Below, piece by piece: positions 8,258-15,978 of a stretch of DNA of 64,000 bases. The notes beneath the pieces are model-generated. The model did not search any database. It was not told the DNA's origin and was given only the letters and a program-made list of their open reading frames with translations. A program made the position numbers and the translations under genes. Each line of letters begins with the position of its first letter. The stretch's first letter is position 1. This DNA comes from Viridibacterium curvum (GTDB lineage Bacteria > Pseudomonadota > Gammaproteobacteria > Burkholderiales > Rhodocyclaceae): positions 186,001 through 250,000 of the forward strand of contig NZ_BAABLD010000007.1 in the NCBI RefSeq assembly GCF_039544165.1, written 5' to 3'.

Positions 8258-9187
8258 TTGATCGGATTGGTAGATAGAGTGGGCGCCTATTCCCTGGACC
8301 AGTTCCTGGTCTTCATCGCTGTTGTCGATTGCGGCGGCTTCGCTGCAGCGGCCCGCAAGCTCGGGCGTGCGCAGTCGGCCATTACCTACGCCATCCGAGC
8401 GCTGGAAGAGCAGACCGGCCTCGTGCTGTTCGATCGCGCGCACTACCGGCCCCGCCTGACCGATGCGGGGCGCGCCCTGCTGCCGCGCGCGCGCCTGCTG
8501 GTGGAGGATCTCGACGACTTTCACCGCCATGCCGAGGGCTTTGCCCACGGTGTTGAGGCGGCGATCTCTGTCGTGATCAATGAGTTCGTCGACCAGGCGC
8601 CGCTCATCGGCGCCCTCGACAGCCTTCGCCGAGCCTATCCCTCGGTGCGCGTACGCATCGCCCTCAAGCCCTTCGGTGAAGACATTGAGATGGTGCGTAG
8701 CGGCCAGGCCACACTGGGCGTGGTGGCCGCCATTGCGTCGCTGGGCAACGAATTCGAAGCCCGTCAGCTGGTCGATCACTCCCTAGTGGCGGTAGCCGCG
8801 CCTGGCCATCCACTGGCCGCCATTCGCGGCCCCATCGGCCTGGGGCAGTTGCGTGGGCAAATGCAGATCGTGTGGACGCGTAATACCACCGTGACCGACA
8901 GCGCCGATCTCGGCGTGCACGCACTCGACGCCTGGCACATCACCGATCTCAACGCCAAGCTGCAAATGCTGCGCGCCGGCGTCGGTTGGGGCAGCATGCC
9001 CGCTCACATGGTGCAGGAGGATCTGGCGGCCGGCCGCCTGTGCCTGCTCGACATGGAGAGCTGGGAGGGCCGCGACCGCATGCCCAGCTTTTCGAGCTTC
9101 GTCATCCGTCTCAAAAGGGGCGTGCCCGGCCCGGCAGCGCGTCACCTCGTCGATGCCTTGCTGGAGCGGGGCGGTGTCGCGAAGTGA
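8258..9187 (+). CDS. LysR-family transcriptional regulator
   Basis: Up to 309 residues. A winged helix-turn-helix spans about residues 11-70 (LDQFLVFIAVVDCGGFAAAA, SAITYAIRALEEQTG, LFDR...LTDAGRALL), followed by a periplasmic-binding-like effector domain. No in-frame ATG exists near the start: candidates are TTG at 8258 and GTG at 8279; an ATG at 8232 is out of frame. The N-terminus SLDQF fits either. It diverges from doxX/dioxygenase/ferredoxin, so those are its likely targets, with the 8213-8238 palindrome as binding site. The inducer is unknown. Confidence 0.9.
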   Translation: MIGLVDRVGAYSLDQFLVFIAVVDCGGFAAAARKLGRAQSAITYAIRALEEQTGLVLFDRAHYRPRLTDAGRALLPRARLLVEDLDDFHRHAEGFAHGVEAAISVVINEFVDQAPLIGALDSLRRAYPSVRVRIALKPFGEDIEMVRSGQATLGVVAAIASLGNEFEARQLVDHSLVAVAAPGHPLAAIRGPIGLGQLRGQMQIVWTRNTTVTDSADLGVHALDAWHITDLNAKLQMLRAGVGWGSMPAHMVQEDLAAGRLCLLDMESWEGRDRMPSFSSFVIRLKRGVPGPAARHLVDALLERGGVAK

Positions 9188-9205
9188 TGTGCCTGCGGGG
9201 TGTTG

Positions 9206-9547
9206 CTACTCGTGGGCTTCGGCCTCGCGCGCAGCGGCGTCCAGACGACTGGCTACCTCGGCATCGACGGGGTTCATGATGGCAATTGCATAGACGCCGA
9301 CGAGTATCAGCGCTAGGGCACTTGCCCACAGGGCGGCGGCGCGTTGGCGCAGGTGGGCGCGCAAGGCAGCCTGGTTGAGCACAAGGTGGATCGAAGCGGC
9401 AACGACCATGAGGATGCCGAACAGCTTGTGCACCGGGTGCATGCGCAGGCTGAACGAGGGCTGATCCACCACCAGCATCAGCAGGCCCGAGCTGGCCATG
9501 GCGATGAAGGATACGAGCAGGGTCATTGCAACAAGTCGGCGTGTCAT
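9206..9547 (-). CDS. DUF4405-like small membrane protein
   Basis: 113 residues with three hydrophobic helices. Paired histidines (HPVHKLFG and SIHLVLN) at the ends of the second helix resemble b-type haem ligands seen in DUF4405 proteins. The ATG overlaps the histidine kinase stop codon (ATGA), so it is translationally coupled and probably works with the two-component pair, perhaps as a sensor accessory or haem-binding redox partner; this is inference. Only 18 bases separate its stop from the LysR gene stop. Confidence 0.65.
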   Translation of the reverse strand: MTRRLVAMTLLVSFIAMASSGLLMLVVDQPSFSLRMHPVHKLFGILMVVAASIHLVLNQAALRAHLRQRAAALWASALALILVGVYAIAIMNPVDAEVASRLDAAAREAEAHE

Positions 9548-10938
9548 GACGTGGCGGGCTCCTTGGCAAGGGTGGGCGGTGTAAAGGCAAGCCGGAATTC
9601 GGCGCCCGGGTTTGAGTTGTGCGCGCTCAGCCGCCAGTCGTGGGCCTGCGCCACAGCCTGACAGATGGCCAGCCCCAGACCGGCGCCGCCCTCCGCGCTG
9701 CCGGGCACGCGCCAGAAGCGCTCGAACAGGTGTGGCAGGTGCGCCTCGGCAATACCGGGTCCCCGGTCGCGCACCGTGAGCGTGTTGTCGCTGAGCGCGA
9801 GATGCACCGATGCACCGGCGGGTGATACGTGAATGGCATTCTCGACGAGATTCTTGAGCAGCACGAACAGCGCGCTGCGGTCTCCATCCACCGTGCCGAT
9901 CTGGTCTGCACGGACATCCAGCTTCACGCCGTGCTGCGTTGCCAGCGGCGCGAGAAAGGCCGTGACTTCACGCATCACGGCGGCTACGTCGATGCTGTCG
10001 CGCTGGTAGCTGCGCGGTTCGCTGACCTCGGCCAGCATCAACAGCTGCTGGATCTGGCGCGACATGTGGTCGATGTCCTGCAGCGCGGTCGCGCGCTCCT
10101 CGCCGCCACCACCCAATTCGACATGGGCCCGGATCAGCGCCAGTGGCGTCTTGAGTTCGTGCGCTGCATCGGCAAGGAAGCGCTGCTGCCGCTCGAAGCC
10201 CTCTTCGAGCCGATTCAGCGCCTGGTTGAACGAGCGCACGAGCGGCGCGATCTCGCTGGGCAGGCCGTCTTCGCCAAGCCGGCGCCATGGGCCGCGCGGC
10301 TCGATGCGCTCCGCCTCCTGCGAGATGCGTTGCACGGGCGCCATCACGCGTCGCAGCACCGCCCACAGCACCAGCCCGAGCAGCACGATGGAAATCAGCG
10401 ACACCAGCAGGAAGCTGGCGCCGAAGGTGTTGCCCAGATCGCCGTGCCGTAGCGCTGTCAGTCGCTCGCTGATGGCGACCTGGAGGTGAAGTGGGCGACC
10501 GTCCGGCGCGCTGACCGCTTGCGTAGCCAGATGCAGCGTTACGCCCTGAACAGACAGAGTCAGCGGCGAGGCTGGGGGCATCTGCGTCAGCGGAGAGCCT
10601 TCCCAGACCTTGCGCGTTGCGTCGGTCGACCACAGCAGCGTCCTGCCTTGCGCGTCAATCACGCGATACCCTGCATCAAGCGGCAGCGTGTCGAAGATCC
10701 ATTGCACCTCTTCGCGTAGCGGCGGTATCTGCGGGCGACCCTGGGCGTCGAAATGCAGTTGCTGCGTCAGATAGTGCAGCACACGCTCTGCGGTTCTTGC
10801 CGCCAGGTTGCTGTCGTTGCGCATCAGCCAGCTGCCAAGCGTCCCCAGTAGCACGGCCGTAATGAGCCAGGCGCCGATGTAGGCGAGCAGCAGGCGCCCG
10901 CTCAGGCTGCAGCCCCAGCGTCTAATACGTGACGGCAT
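9544..10938 (-). CDS. Membrane sensor histidine kinase (QseC/PmrB-like)
   Basis: 464 residues. Membrane helices at about 15-35 and 160-183 flank a periplasmic sensor region. HAMP is followed by the phospho-acceptor (FLADAAHELKTPLALIRAHVEL), then the ATPase domain with N box LKNLVENAIHVSP, G1 DRGPGIAEAHLPHLFERFWR and G2 GAGLGLAI. I chose the ATG at 10938, which overlaps the end of the response regulator by 17 bases; starting further upstream would place a long unconserved extension inside that gene. It is the cognate kinase of the regulator at 10922-11593. The stimulus is not known. Confidence 0.93.
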   Translation of the reverse strand: MPSRIRRWGCSLSGRLLLAYIGAWLITAVLLGTLGSWLMRNDSNLAARTAERVLHYLTQQLHFDAQGRPQIPPLREEVQWIFDTLPLDAGYRVIDAQGRTLLWSTDATRKVWEGSPLTQMPPASPLTLSVQGVTLHLATQAVSAPDGRPLHLQVAISERLTALRHGDLGNTFGASFLLVSLISIVLLGLVLWAVLRRVMAPVQRISQEAERIEPRGPWRRLGEDGLPSEIAPLVRSFNQALNRLEEGFERQQRFLADAAHELKTPLALIRAHVELGGGGEERATALQDIDHMSRQIQQLLMLAEVSEPRSYQRDSIDVAAVMREVTAFLAPLATQHGVKLDVRADQIGTVDGDRSALFVLLKNLVENAIHVSPAGASVHLALSDNTLTVRDRGPGIAEAHLPHLFERFWRVPGSAEGGAGLGLAICQAVAQAHDWRLSAHNSNPGAEFRLAFTPPTLAKEPATS

Positions 10939-11593
10939 AGCCCACGGCCCTCTGGTTGACGATGCGTACGGCCGAGCCCAGCGCCTCCAGCCGCCGGCGC
11001 AGCCGATGCACCGCCACGTCCAGTGCATTGGGTGTTACCGCCTCCTGCTGGCCCCAGGCGGCCGCTTCCAGCGTTTGCCGCCGCACCGCTGCGCCCTTGG
11101 CCTTGATCAGGCTCAGCATGATCTGCAGCTCGGTGCGCGGCAGGGTGGCCGAGCGTGATGCACATATCATCAGCGATTGCTCCGGATGCAGGGACACATC
11201 GCCGAACTCCGGCACCAGCGCTGCTTGCGCGGGCGGCCTGCGCAGCAGCGCGCGCGTGCGCGCCACCAGCTCTTCCATCGAAAAGGGCTTGCACAGGTAG
11301 TCGTCGGCCCCGGATTCCAGCCCCTCCACCCGGTCGTGCAGCGCATCACGTGCGGTCAGCAACAGGCAGGGCACATGCTGGCCCGCCTTGCGCAGGCGGG
11401 TCACCAGGCTCAGCCCGTCGCCATCCGGCAGACCCCGGTCGATCAGCACGGCCGAGTAGTCCTGCCCCTGTAACGCGGTCCAGGCGTGCTCGACACGCTC
11501 GACCCAGTCACAGGCAATCCCCGCCTGGCTGATCGCCTGCCGGATAAGGGCGGCGAGTCGCGGATGGTCTTCGAGCAACAGCACACGCTGCAT
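10922..11593 (-). CDS. OmpR-family response regulator
   Basis: 223 residues: a receiver domain with acidic pocket (LLLEDHP), phospho-acceptor Asp52 (VLIDRGLPDGDG), the TARDA threonine and the DDYLCKPF lysine, followed by a winged-helix DNA-binding domain (about 125-220). An AGGAG site precedes the ATG, 20 bases after the mipA stop. It should control the mipA-headed operon, possibly through the direct repeats at 12444-12469. By similarity it groups with QseB/PmrA-type regulators. Confidence 0.94.
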   Translation of the reverse strand: MQRVLLLEDHPRLAALIRQAISQAGIACDWVERVEHAWTALQGQDYSAVLIDRGLPDGDGLSLVTRLRKAGQHVPCLLLTARDALHDRVEGLESGADDYLCKPFSMEELVARTRALLRRPPAQAALVPEFGDVSLHPEQSLMICASRSATLPRTELQIMLSLIKAKGAAVRRQTLEAAAWGQQEAVTPNALDVAVHRLRRRLEALGSAVRIVNQRAVGYAVTY

Positions 11594-11613
11594 GGGGTCA
11601 CACTCCTGCTGGA

Positions 11614-12396
11614 TCAGAACCGGTAGAGATAACCCAGGCGCGCTTCGCCCACCGTGCTGCGTCCGACCAGCGGGCTGTCCTTGATGGCGCTACCCAGCAT
11701 GGTCACACCTGCGTCCAGAAACACCGTCTGGGCCGGCGTCAGCCGGTAGTCCACGCGCAAACCCAGTTCCGAATTGACGGTGGAAGAGCCAGCATACTGC
11801 GGCCGGTTGCTTCGTGCTTCCGATGCCGACACGCCGTAGTAGTAATCGACGTACTTGCGGTCCAGCCAGATCGCCTTCACGCGCGGTGTAAAGCCCAGAT
11901 TGTCGACCGCAAATCGGCGCTCCACGCCCAGCGTTACTTTCTGCCCATCGCTATGGCTGGAGGCATCCGCCTGCCAGGCGGCCGACAGCTTGGCAAAGCC
12001 CGCCTCCCACATCACCCGGCCGCCCAGCCAGATGCCACCCTTGCGCTCGTCCATGCCATCCAGATACGACGAATCGCTGGCCCGGTAGCCCTCCCGACTC
12101 ATGCCCGCCGTCAGCGCGTAAGACACCGGGCCGGTCTTGCCCAGCTTTACGTCCAGCCCCGGTCCGAACAAGCGGATCCAGCGGTTCTCATATGTCAGCA
12201 TCGGCCAGACTTCGGCCTTGCCATCCACGTCGCGATAAGGCTTCTGCGAAGCCGAGGCCACCACGCCCAGGCCCCAGCCCTCCGGCGGCTGGCCGCCACC
12301 GGCACTTTCTTGCTGAGCGTAGCTGGCGCCGTGGCTCAGCAGGGCGGTTGCGATGAGGCCTGTACGCAGCAGGCGCCGGGTGTGTCGATGTGTCAT
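11614..12396 (-). CDS. MipA/OmpV-family outer-membrane protein
   Basis: 260 residues with a signal peptide (MTHRHTRRLLRTGLIATALLSHGASYA). The family's N-terminal strand region (WGLGVVASASQKPYRDVDGKAEVWPMLTYEN) follows, and it ends in a C-terminal phenylalanine (EARLGYLYRF) typical of barrel insertion. MipA in E. coli is a scaffold around MltA and PBP1b; OmpV-like members are also porins. It leads an operon with a two-component pair and DUF4405, so its expression is probably feedback-controlled by that pair, suggesting an envelope-stress or transport role. Confidence 0.88.
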   Translation of the reverse strand: MTHRHTRRLLRTGLIATALLSHGASYAQQESAGGGQPPEGWGLGVVASASQKPYRDVDGKAEVWPMLTYENRWIRLFGPGLDVKLGKTGPVSYALTAGMSREGYRASDSSYLDGMDERKGGIWLGGRVMWEAGFAKLSAAWQADASSHSDGQKVTLGVERRFAVDNLGFTPRVKAIWLDRKYVDYYYGVSASEARSNRPQYAGSSTVNSELGLRVDYRLTPAQTVFLDAGVTMLGSAIKDSPLVGRSTVGEARLGYLYRF

Positions 12397-12443
12397 GCGA
12401 GGCTCCAGAGATAAGGAGCCCGCATGGTGTGGCCAGAAGACTT

Positions 12444-12469
12444 ACCGGATTCTTTCCGGCCACCGGATT
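12444..12469. promoter_or_regulatory. Direct repeats upstream of mipA
   Basis: ACCGGATT occurs at 12444-12451 and again at 12462-12469, an 18-base period, about 50-75 bases upstream of the mipA start. OmpR-type regulators bind direct repeats, so these are candidate sites for the adjacent response regulator. No footprint-level evidence is available. Confidence 0.35.
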
Positions 12470-12543
12470 TTTCGCGCGGTTTGCCATCGGCCCAGGGCTG
12501 CTATCGAGGTCCGCTGCAGGTGCTTGGCTGACACAAGGCGCTC

Positions 12544-12696
12544 GGCGCAGAGCGTCTGGCCTACCGCGTGTCCGCAGCGGGTGAGAGTGAGGTGAAGGGC
12601 TTATGCATCGAGGCGCGGGATGCTACGGTCATCGCGCAGGACGCTGTGGTCACTGGGACCGCGCCGAGTGGCGCGGAAGTGGTGGAGGTGGCGGAT
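12544..12696 (+). pseudogene. Decayed C-terminal fragment of a pirin gene
   Basis: In one frame this stretch reads GAERLAYRVSAAGESEV, then IEARDATVIAQDAVV and SGAEVVEVAD. That aligns with the end of the intact pirin at 4101-4799 (GTDRLAYL..., IEARDGAVIAEEAIV, SDAEVVMVD); I count about 29 identities over 48 residues without gaps. A TGA at 12529 and an apparent deletion interrupt the homology upstream, and nothing of the metal-binding N-terminal cupin is left. The frame then runs on into unrelated sequence. The surrounding gap (12397-12927) holds no other gene. Confidence 0.75.
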
Positions 12697-12865
12697 TGGT
12701 TGCCGATTCACAGCAGTCACGTTGCCTGGGCGAAGGCCGCAGGCCGGGAGTCCGGGGGTATCTGCCTGCCGTTGAGCCTGTGGCCCCGGATTCCGCTCCG
12801 CTGTACCCGGGCTATTTGCTGATGAATGTAACCGGCTGACGTCAGCCGGTGTCAGGCGTAAGGCA

Positions 12866-12889
12866 GGCTCGGTGAGCCCACGCGTTCAG
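12866..12889. repeat. Short interspersed repeat, copy 1
   Basis: A 24-base segment containing CTCACGCGTTCAG-like sequence (here GCCCACGCGTTCAG) matches 15264-15287 at 22 of 24 positions. Both copies lie in intergenic DNA. Confidence 0.5.
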
Positions 12890-12927
12890 GTGCCCATTGC
12901 CGGCATTTGCGTACGCACCCAGCGACG

Positions 12928-13545
12928 TCAAGCCGCTTTGCGTGCGAGCATCGGCACCACCGCCGCGCGCAAGGCACCCAGCGGCAGCACGATGCGGCCA
13001 TACACCTCGTTCAGCACATGCGCAGCGGCCACGTAGATGGCGGCGAATCCGCAGAACAGGCCTTCCCAACCGGCCACTACCTTGAGCGCATGGCTGCCGC
13101 TCGCGTCAGCCAGTGCCAGTAGCCCGAACAGCACGGTCAGCGAGGCAAACACCACCTGCAGTGCGCGGTTGATGCGCAGCGTGCCTACGAACAGGATCGC
13201 CGTGAGCAGACCCCACATCAGCAGAAAAGCCGTCATCGCGCCCGTCGAGCTCGTTTCGGCAAGCCCCGTCTTCGGCAACACGATCAGGGCCACAAGCGTC
13301 AGCCAGAAGCAGCCATAGGACGTGAACGCCACCGTGCCGAAAGTATTGCCGGCACACCATTCCAGCAGGCCTGCGATCAATTGGGCGATGCCGCCGTAGA
13401 ACAGACCCATCGCCAGCACCATCGCACTCAGCTCGAAAATACCGGCGTTGTGCAGGTTCAGCAGCACGGTCGTCATGCCGAAACCCAGCAGGCCCAGCGG
13501 TGCGGGATTGGCAGAGGGCGCGGCGCCCCGGGCGTGATCAGCCAT
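12928..13545 (-). CDS. Acetate/succinate transporter, GPR1/FUN34/YaaH (SatP) family
   Basis: 205 residues with six membrane helices. The family signature NPAPLGLLGFGMTT occurs near residue 13, followed by LHNAGI and a conserved FYGGIAQLIAGLLEW...FGTVAFTSYGCFW segment. Members import acetate, succinate or related small acids, probably with protons. I chose the ATG at 13545, preceded by AAGGAG; the open frame continues upstream but the extension (MRKVAALRADRL...) is unconserved and overlaps the ribosome-binding site. It appears monocistronic. Confidence 0.9.
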   Translation of the reverse strand: MADHARGAAPSANPAPLGLLGFGMTTVLLNLHNAGIFELSAMVLAMGLFYGGIAQLIAGLLEWCAGNTFGTVAFTSYGCFWLTLVALIVLPKTGLAETSSTGAMTAFLLMWGLLTAILFVGTLRINRALQVVFASLTVLFGLLALADASGSHALKVVAGWEGLFCGFAAIYVAAAHVLNEVYGRIVLPLGALRAAVVPMLARKAA

Positions 13546-13738
13546 CAGAAAACTCCTTGTTCGATGCGCAAGGCGGGCACACGGGGCCCGCAGGAAGAGG
13601 CGGTCAGCGCGGAGCGCCGCCACCTTGCGCATCCTGCAGCAAGGCGTCGATGGGGGCTTTCATCCAGATCAAATCAAGGCGCGCCTGCAGGAGGTGTGAA
13701 GCGCGCGAACGGCGAGGAGCGTGCAACGCCTGGCGTTA

Positions 13739-14071
13739 TTACTCCGCCTTGCGACCCTCGTCCGCGGTGCCCGGCAGCGAGAAGCTGACGATCAGGGACT
13801 TGGGTGTCTGCTTGAAATGCTGGCTGATCGAGGTGCGGGCCAGCGCAGCAATTTCTGCGGTCGTCTTGTCGGCGGGAATGCCCTCGAAGCTGATGTTGAT
13901 GTTCGTCAGGATGCCGTTGTTCCAGTTGAAGCCTACGAACGGCTTCGAGCCCACCGATTTTTCCAGCTCGGCGGCGACATCTTCGCTGTGCTTGAACCCT
14001 TCTTTCATGGTGTCGAATACGCCGCAGCTCGCGAGCAGTGTTGCCAGCAGTGCGATAGCCGTCAGTTTCAT
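13739..14071 (-). CDS. Small lipoprotein of unknown function
   Basis: 110 residues starting MKLTAIALLATLLASCGVFD, a lipoprotein signal with lipobox LLAS-C. The mature part is soluble and mixed alpha/beta (FVGFNWNNGILTNINISFEG, then KTTAEIAALARTSI and KSLIVSFSLPG). I do not recognise a family. It could be an envelope-stabilising or accessory lipoprotein. The ATG at 14071 is preceded by GGAAAGG and begins the signal peptide, so longer starts are unlikely. It lies 64 bases downstream of the hypothetical gene at 14136. Confidence 0.7.
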   Translation of the reverse strand: MKLTAIALLATLLASCGVFDTMKEGFKHSEDVAAELEKSVGSKPFVGFNWNNGILTNINISFEGIPADKTTAEIAALARTSISQHFKQTPKSLIVSFSLPGTADEGRKAE

Positions 14072-14135
14072 CACAGTCGTCAGCCTTTCCAAAAGCGAAG
14101 GTATGGGGGCGGGGTCACGTTCTTTCCGGGAGGGA

Positions 14136-14561
14136 TCACGCGGAAGCTGGCGGCTTGCGGAATCTGTGATCACACCAGGCGTCCACTTCCTCGTCCGTGT
14201 AACCGAGCAAGGTACTCTCGTAGCGCTCCAGACCTTCCGATTGCCACATGGCCGGCGTACGGTTTCGTATTTCGATCAGCTGGATCATCGCCGGAATGCG
14301 CCATGCCTGCCCGGCCAGCGCATAGAACAGACATTTCAACTGAGCTTTGCGCCCCAGGCTGGCGATGTAGTCGCCCTCGATGACAATCGAGTCCTGTACG
14401 AAGCGACCACTGATGACGTGCGGCAGGAACTGGCTCTCGGGGAAGATCACATCGTTTGGAAAAACCGACAGATCGTCACAAAAGATGGCCAGCGGCTTCT
14501 TGCCCGCCAGCATGAGTTCGAGTTCCCGATTGGTGTGGTTTGCGGCTTGCAGGTCGATCAT
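14136..14561 (-). CDS. Hypothetical protein
   Basis: 141 residues, soluble, acidic, without signal peptide. Notable segments are ELMLAGKKPLAIFCDD at the start and LERYESTLLGYTDEEVDAWCDHRF near the end. I recognise no family; the compact size and a lipoprotein neighbour resemble immunity or accessory genes of contact-dependent systems, but no toxin gene is visible. Base composition is less GC-rich than the flanking metabolic genes, suggesting later acquisition. Confidence 0.6.
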   Translation of the reverse strand: MIDLQAANHTNRELELMLAGKKPLAIFCDDLSVFPNDVIFPESQFLPHVISGRFVQDSIVIEGDYIASLGRKAQLKCLFYALAGQAWRIPAMIQLIEIRNRTPAMWQSEGLERYESTLLGYTDEEVDAWCDHRFRKPPASA

Positions 14562-14612
14562 GAATTCCGGTCTTCCGTTTGAAGTGTGCGGTCAGCGAGC
14601 CATTCCGAAGGC

Positions 14613-15200
14613 TCAGCTACTCCATAAGCGCTTTGTTTTTTCTGTATGCCAGAGCGATCCTCGACGGGACATGAGTACGAGACGACCCGAACCGCAGAGG
14701 CCGCCACAAGCGTGACTGACAACGAAGGCTGCCTGATCCTTTGATGCATTGAAGCCGACGTTCGAGAAACCCATCAGGCCTGTTGAATCCGGGAATGTCC
14801 GATAGAACAGGTTCCAGAAACCGGGCGTGGAGTCTTCACTGTCCAGCTTGTTCAGCTGGCTTTCCGTTGCGTGAATAATCTCTACCAGGTCAGGCAATTG
14901 GGCTCTTGAAAGCAGGATGGGTTGAGCATCGGCAGCACCGGCTTTCAGCAACGCGGCTGCCGTGGACAGCTGGATTTCCGGCAGATCCTCTTGAAGCTGC
15001 GCCGGCTCCCGCCAGCGAAAAAATGCGTCCAGCGGCTTGGTTCCTGGATGCACGACCACGATCGCTTTCTTGGGCGGCGGATCTTCCTTGACCACGTCAG
15101 TGAGGTACTGCGCGAAAAGACTGTTCTGGGAGACTTCCTGCGAGCAGCCGGGGAGAAGCAGCGCAGCTAACGGGGCGACAAGGAATTTTCTGCGATTCAT
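14613..15200 (-). CDS. Hypothetical lipoprotein with a CGGLCGSG motif
   Basis: 195 residues beginning MNRRKFLVAPLAALLLPGCSQ: a Tat-like twin arginine followed by a lipobox (LLPG-C). The C-terminal part has FSNVGFNASKDQAAFVVSHACGGLCGSGRLVLM, a cysteine-glycine pattern seen in several secreted proteins of unknown function. No enzyme family is recognisable. It lies upstream of the hypothetical gene at 14136-14561 on the same strand, with about 50 bases between, so they may be cotranscribed. Confidence 0.65.
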   Translation of the reverse strand: MNRRKFLVAPLAALLLPGCSQEVSQNSLFAQYLTDVVKEDPPPKKAIVVVHPGTKPLDAFFRWREPAQLQEDLPEIQLSTAAALLKAGAADAQPILLSRAQLPDLVEIIHATESQLNKLDSEDSTPGFWNLFYRTFPDSTGLMGFSNVGFNASKDQAAFVVSHACGGLCGSGRLVLMSRRGSLWHTEKTKRLWSS

Positions 15201-15255
15201 GGAAAGCCTGATTGGTTGGGCAGGTAGCTGGCGTTTGGCGTCCGAATGCGGAGGC

Positions 15256-15335
15256 GTAGGGTGGGCTCGGTTAGCTCACGCGTTCAGAGTTTCATCGCTC
15301 GACATTCCCGCGTGGGCACACCGTGCCCACCCTAC
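15256..15335. repeat. Intergenic palindromic repeat, GTAGGG...CCCTAC type
   Basis: Starts GTAGGGTGGGC and ends GCCCACCCTAC, its reverse complement, with a variable centre. It contains the second copy (15264-15287) of the short repeat at 12866. Similar but not identical elements are at 15890, 35122 and 36737. Confidence 0.65.
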
Positions 15336-15340
15336 CTGCC

Positions 15341-15847
15341 TCAGGCAGCAGCGGTGCGTGGGCGCATTTCTCGTCCCGTAGGATCTGTATCGAGTACCGA
15401 CTCATGCAGGCCTTCAATTGCGTTCAACGTGGGCGCATAGTCTTCATCGGTTTCAACAAGTGTCCAGCCGACTTCATCGACGCTTGAATCCGGGAGTGAT
15501 GGATCTCCGAGCAGGTAGCAAATATCAAAGAGGAGTTGTCCTTGCATGCCCCTGGCGAGATCGACGATGTCTTCGCGAGCGACTCCCGCGGACAGCATCC
15601 GGCCAAGGGCATGGCCTATCCCTGCGAATGGCTGATCCGGATGTGTCGTTGCAGTCGCTATGTTGTCCTCAATCCACGTGTCATCGTTCTCGGATATCAC
15701 GCGCGACCAAGCTTGCCGGAGGAACAAGAAGCGATGCAGTTGATTGAAGCCTTCATTCACTTGCGATGAAGCCCAGCTCTCCGGGCTTTGTGCGCCAAGC
15801 TCCCGGAACAGCTCTGTGAGTGCTTTGATATCAGTTGGTATCGACAT
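15341..15847 (-). CDS. Hypothetical protein (possible immunity-type protein)
   Basis: 168 residues, acidic and soluble. The N-terminal part (ELFRELGAQSPESWASSQVN...RFLFLRQAWSRV) resembles a recurrent family of small proteins near polymorphic-toxin genes as I recall, but no toxin is nearby. Middle and C-terminal parts (DLARGMQGQLLFDICYLLGD, EVGWTLVETDED) have no motif I can name. It is flanked on both sides by GTAGGG-type repeats, which suggests a plastic locus. Function unknown. Confidence 0.6.
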   Translation of the reverse strand: MSIPTDIKALTELFRELGAQSPESWASSQVNEGFNQLHRFLFLRQAWSRVISENDDTWIEDNIATATTHPDQPFAGIGHALGRMLSAGVAREDIVDLARGMQGQLLFDICYLLGDPSLPDSSVDEVGWTLVETDEDYAPTLNAIEGLHESVLDTDPTGREMRPRTAAA

Positions 15848-15889
15848 TAGTTTTCTTCTTCAATGCAGAAGCGGAGATGACGATAGCGC

Positions 15890-15971
15890 GTAGGGTGCGT
15901 TCGCGCAGCGACCCACCATTTGCATGCGGCAGATGACGGTGGGTTGTCGCTTCGCTCCGAAACCGCCCTAC
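15890..15971. repeat. Intergenic palindromic repeat, GTAGGG...CCCTAC type
   Basis: Begins GTAGGGTGCG and ends GCCCTAC, with CGACCCACC near the left arm and GGTGGGTTGTCG near the right arm forming a second, inner inverted repeat. It separates the hypothetical gene from pgm. Confidence 0.6.
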
Positions 15972-15978
15972 ACCAAAG

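Noticed and set aside
12568..12822. 84-codon frame taken as a new gene
   Set aside because: Its first half is the pirin C-terminus without its N-terminus and the second half is unrelated sequence, so it is a fossil.
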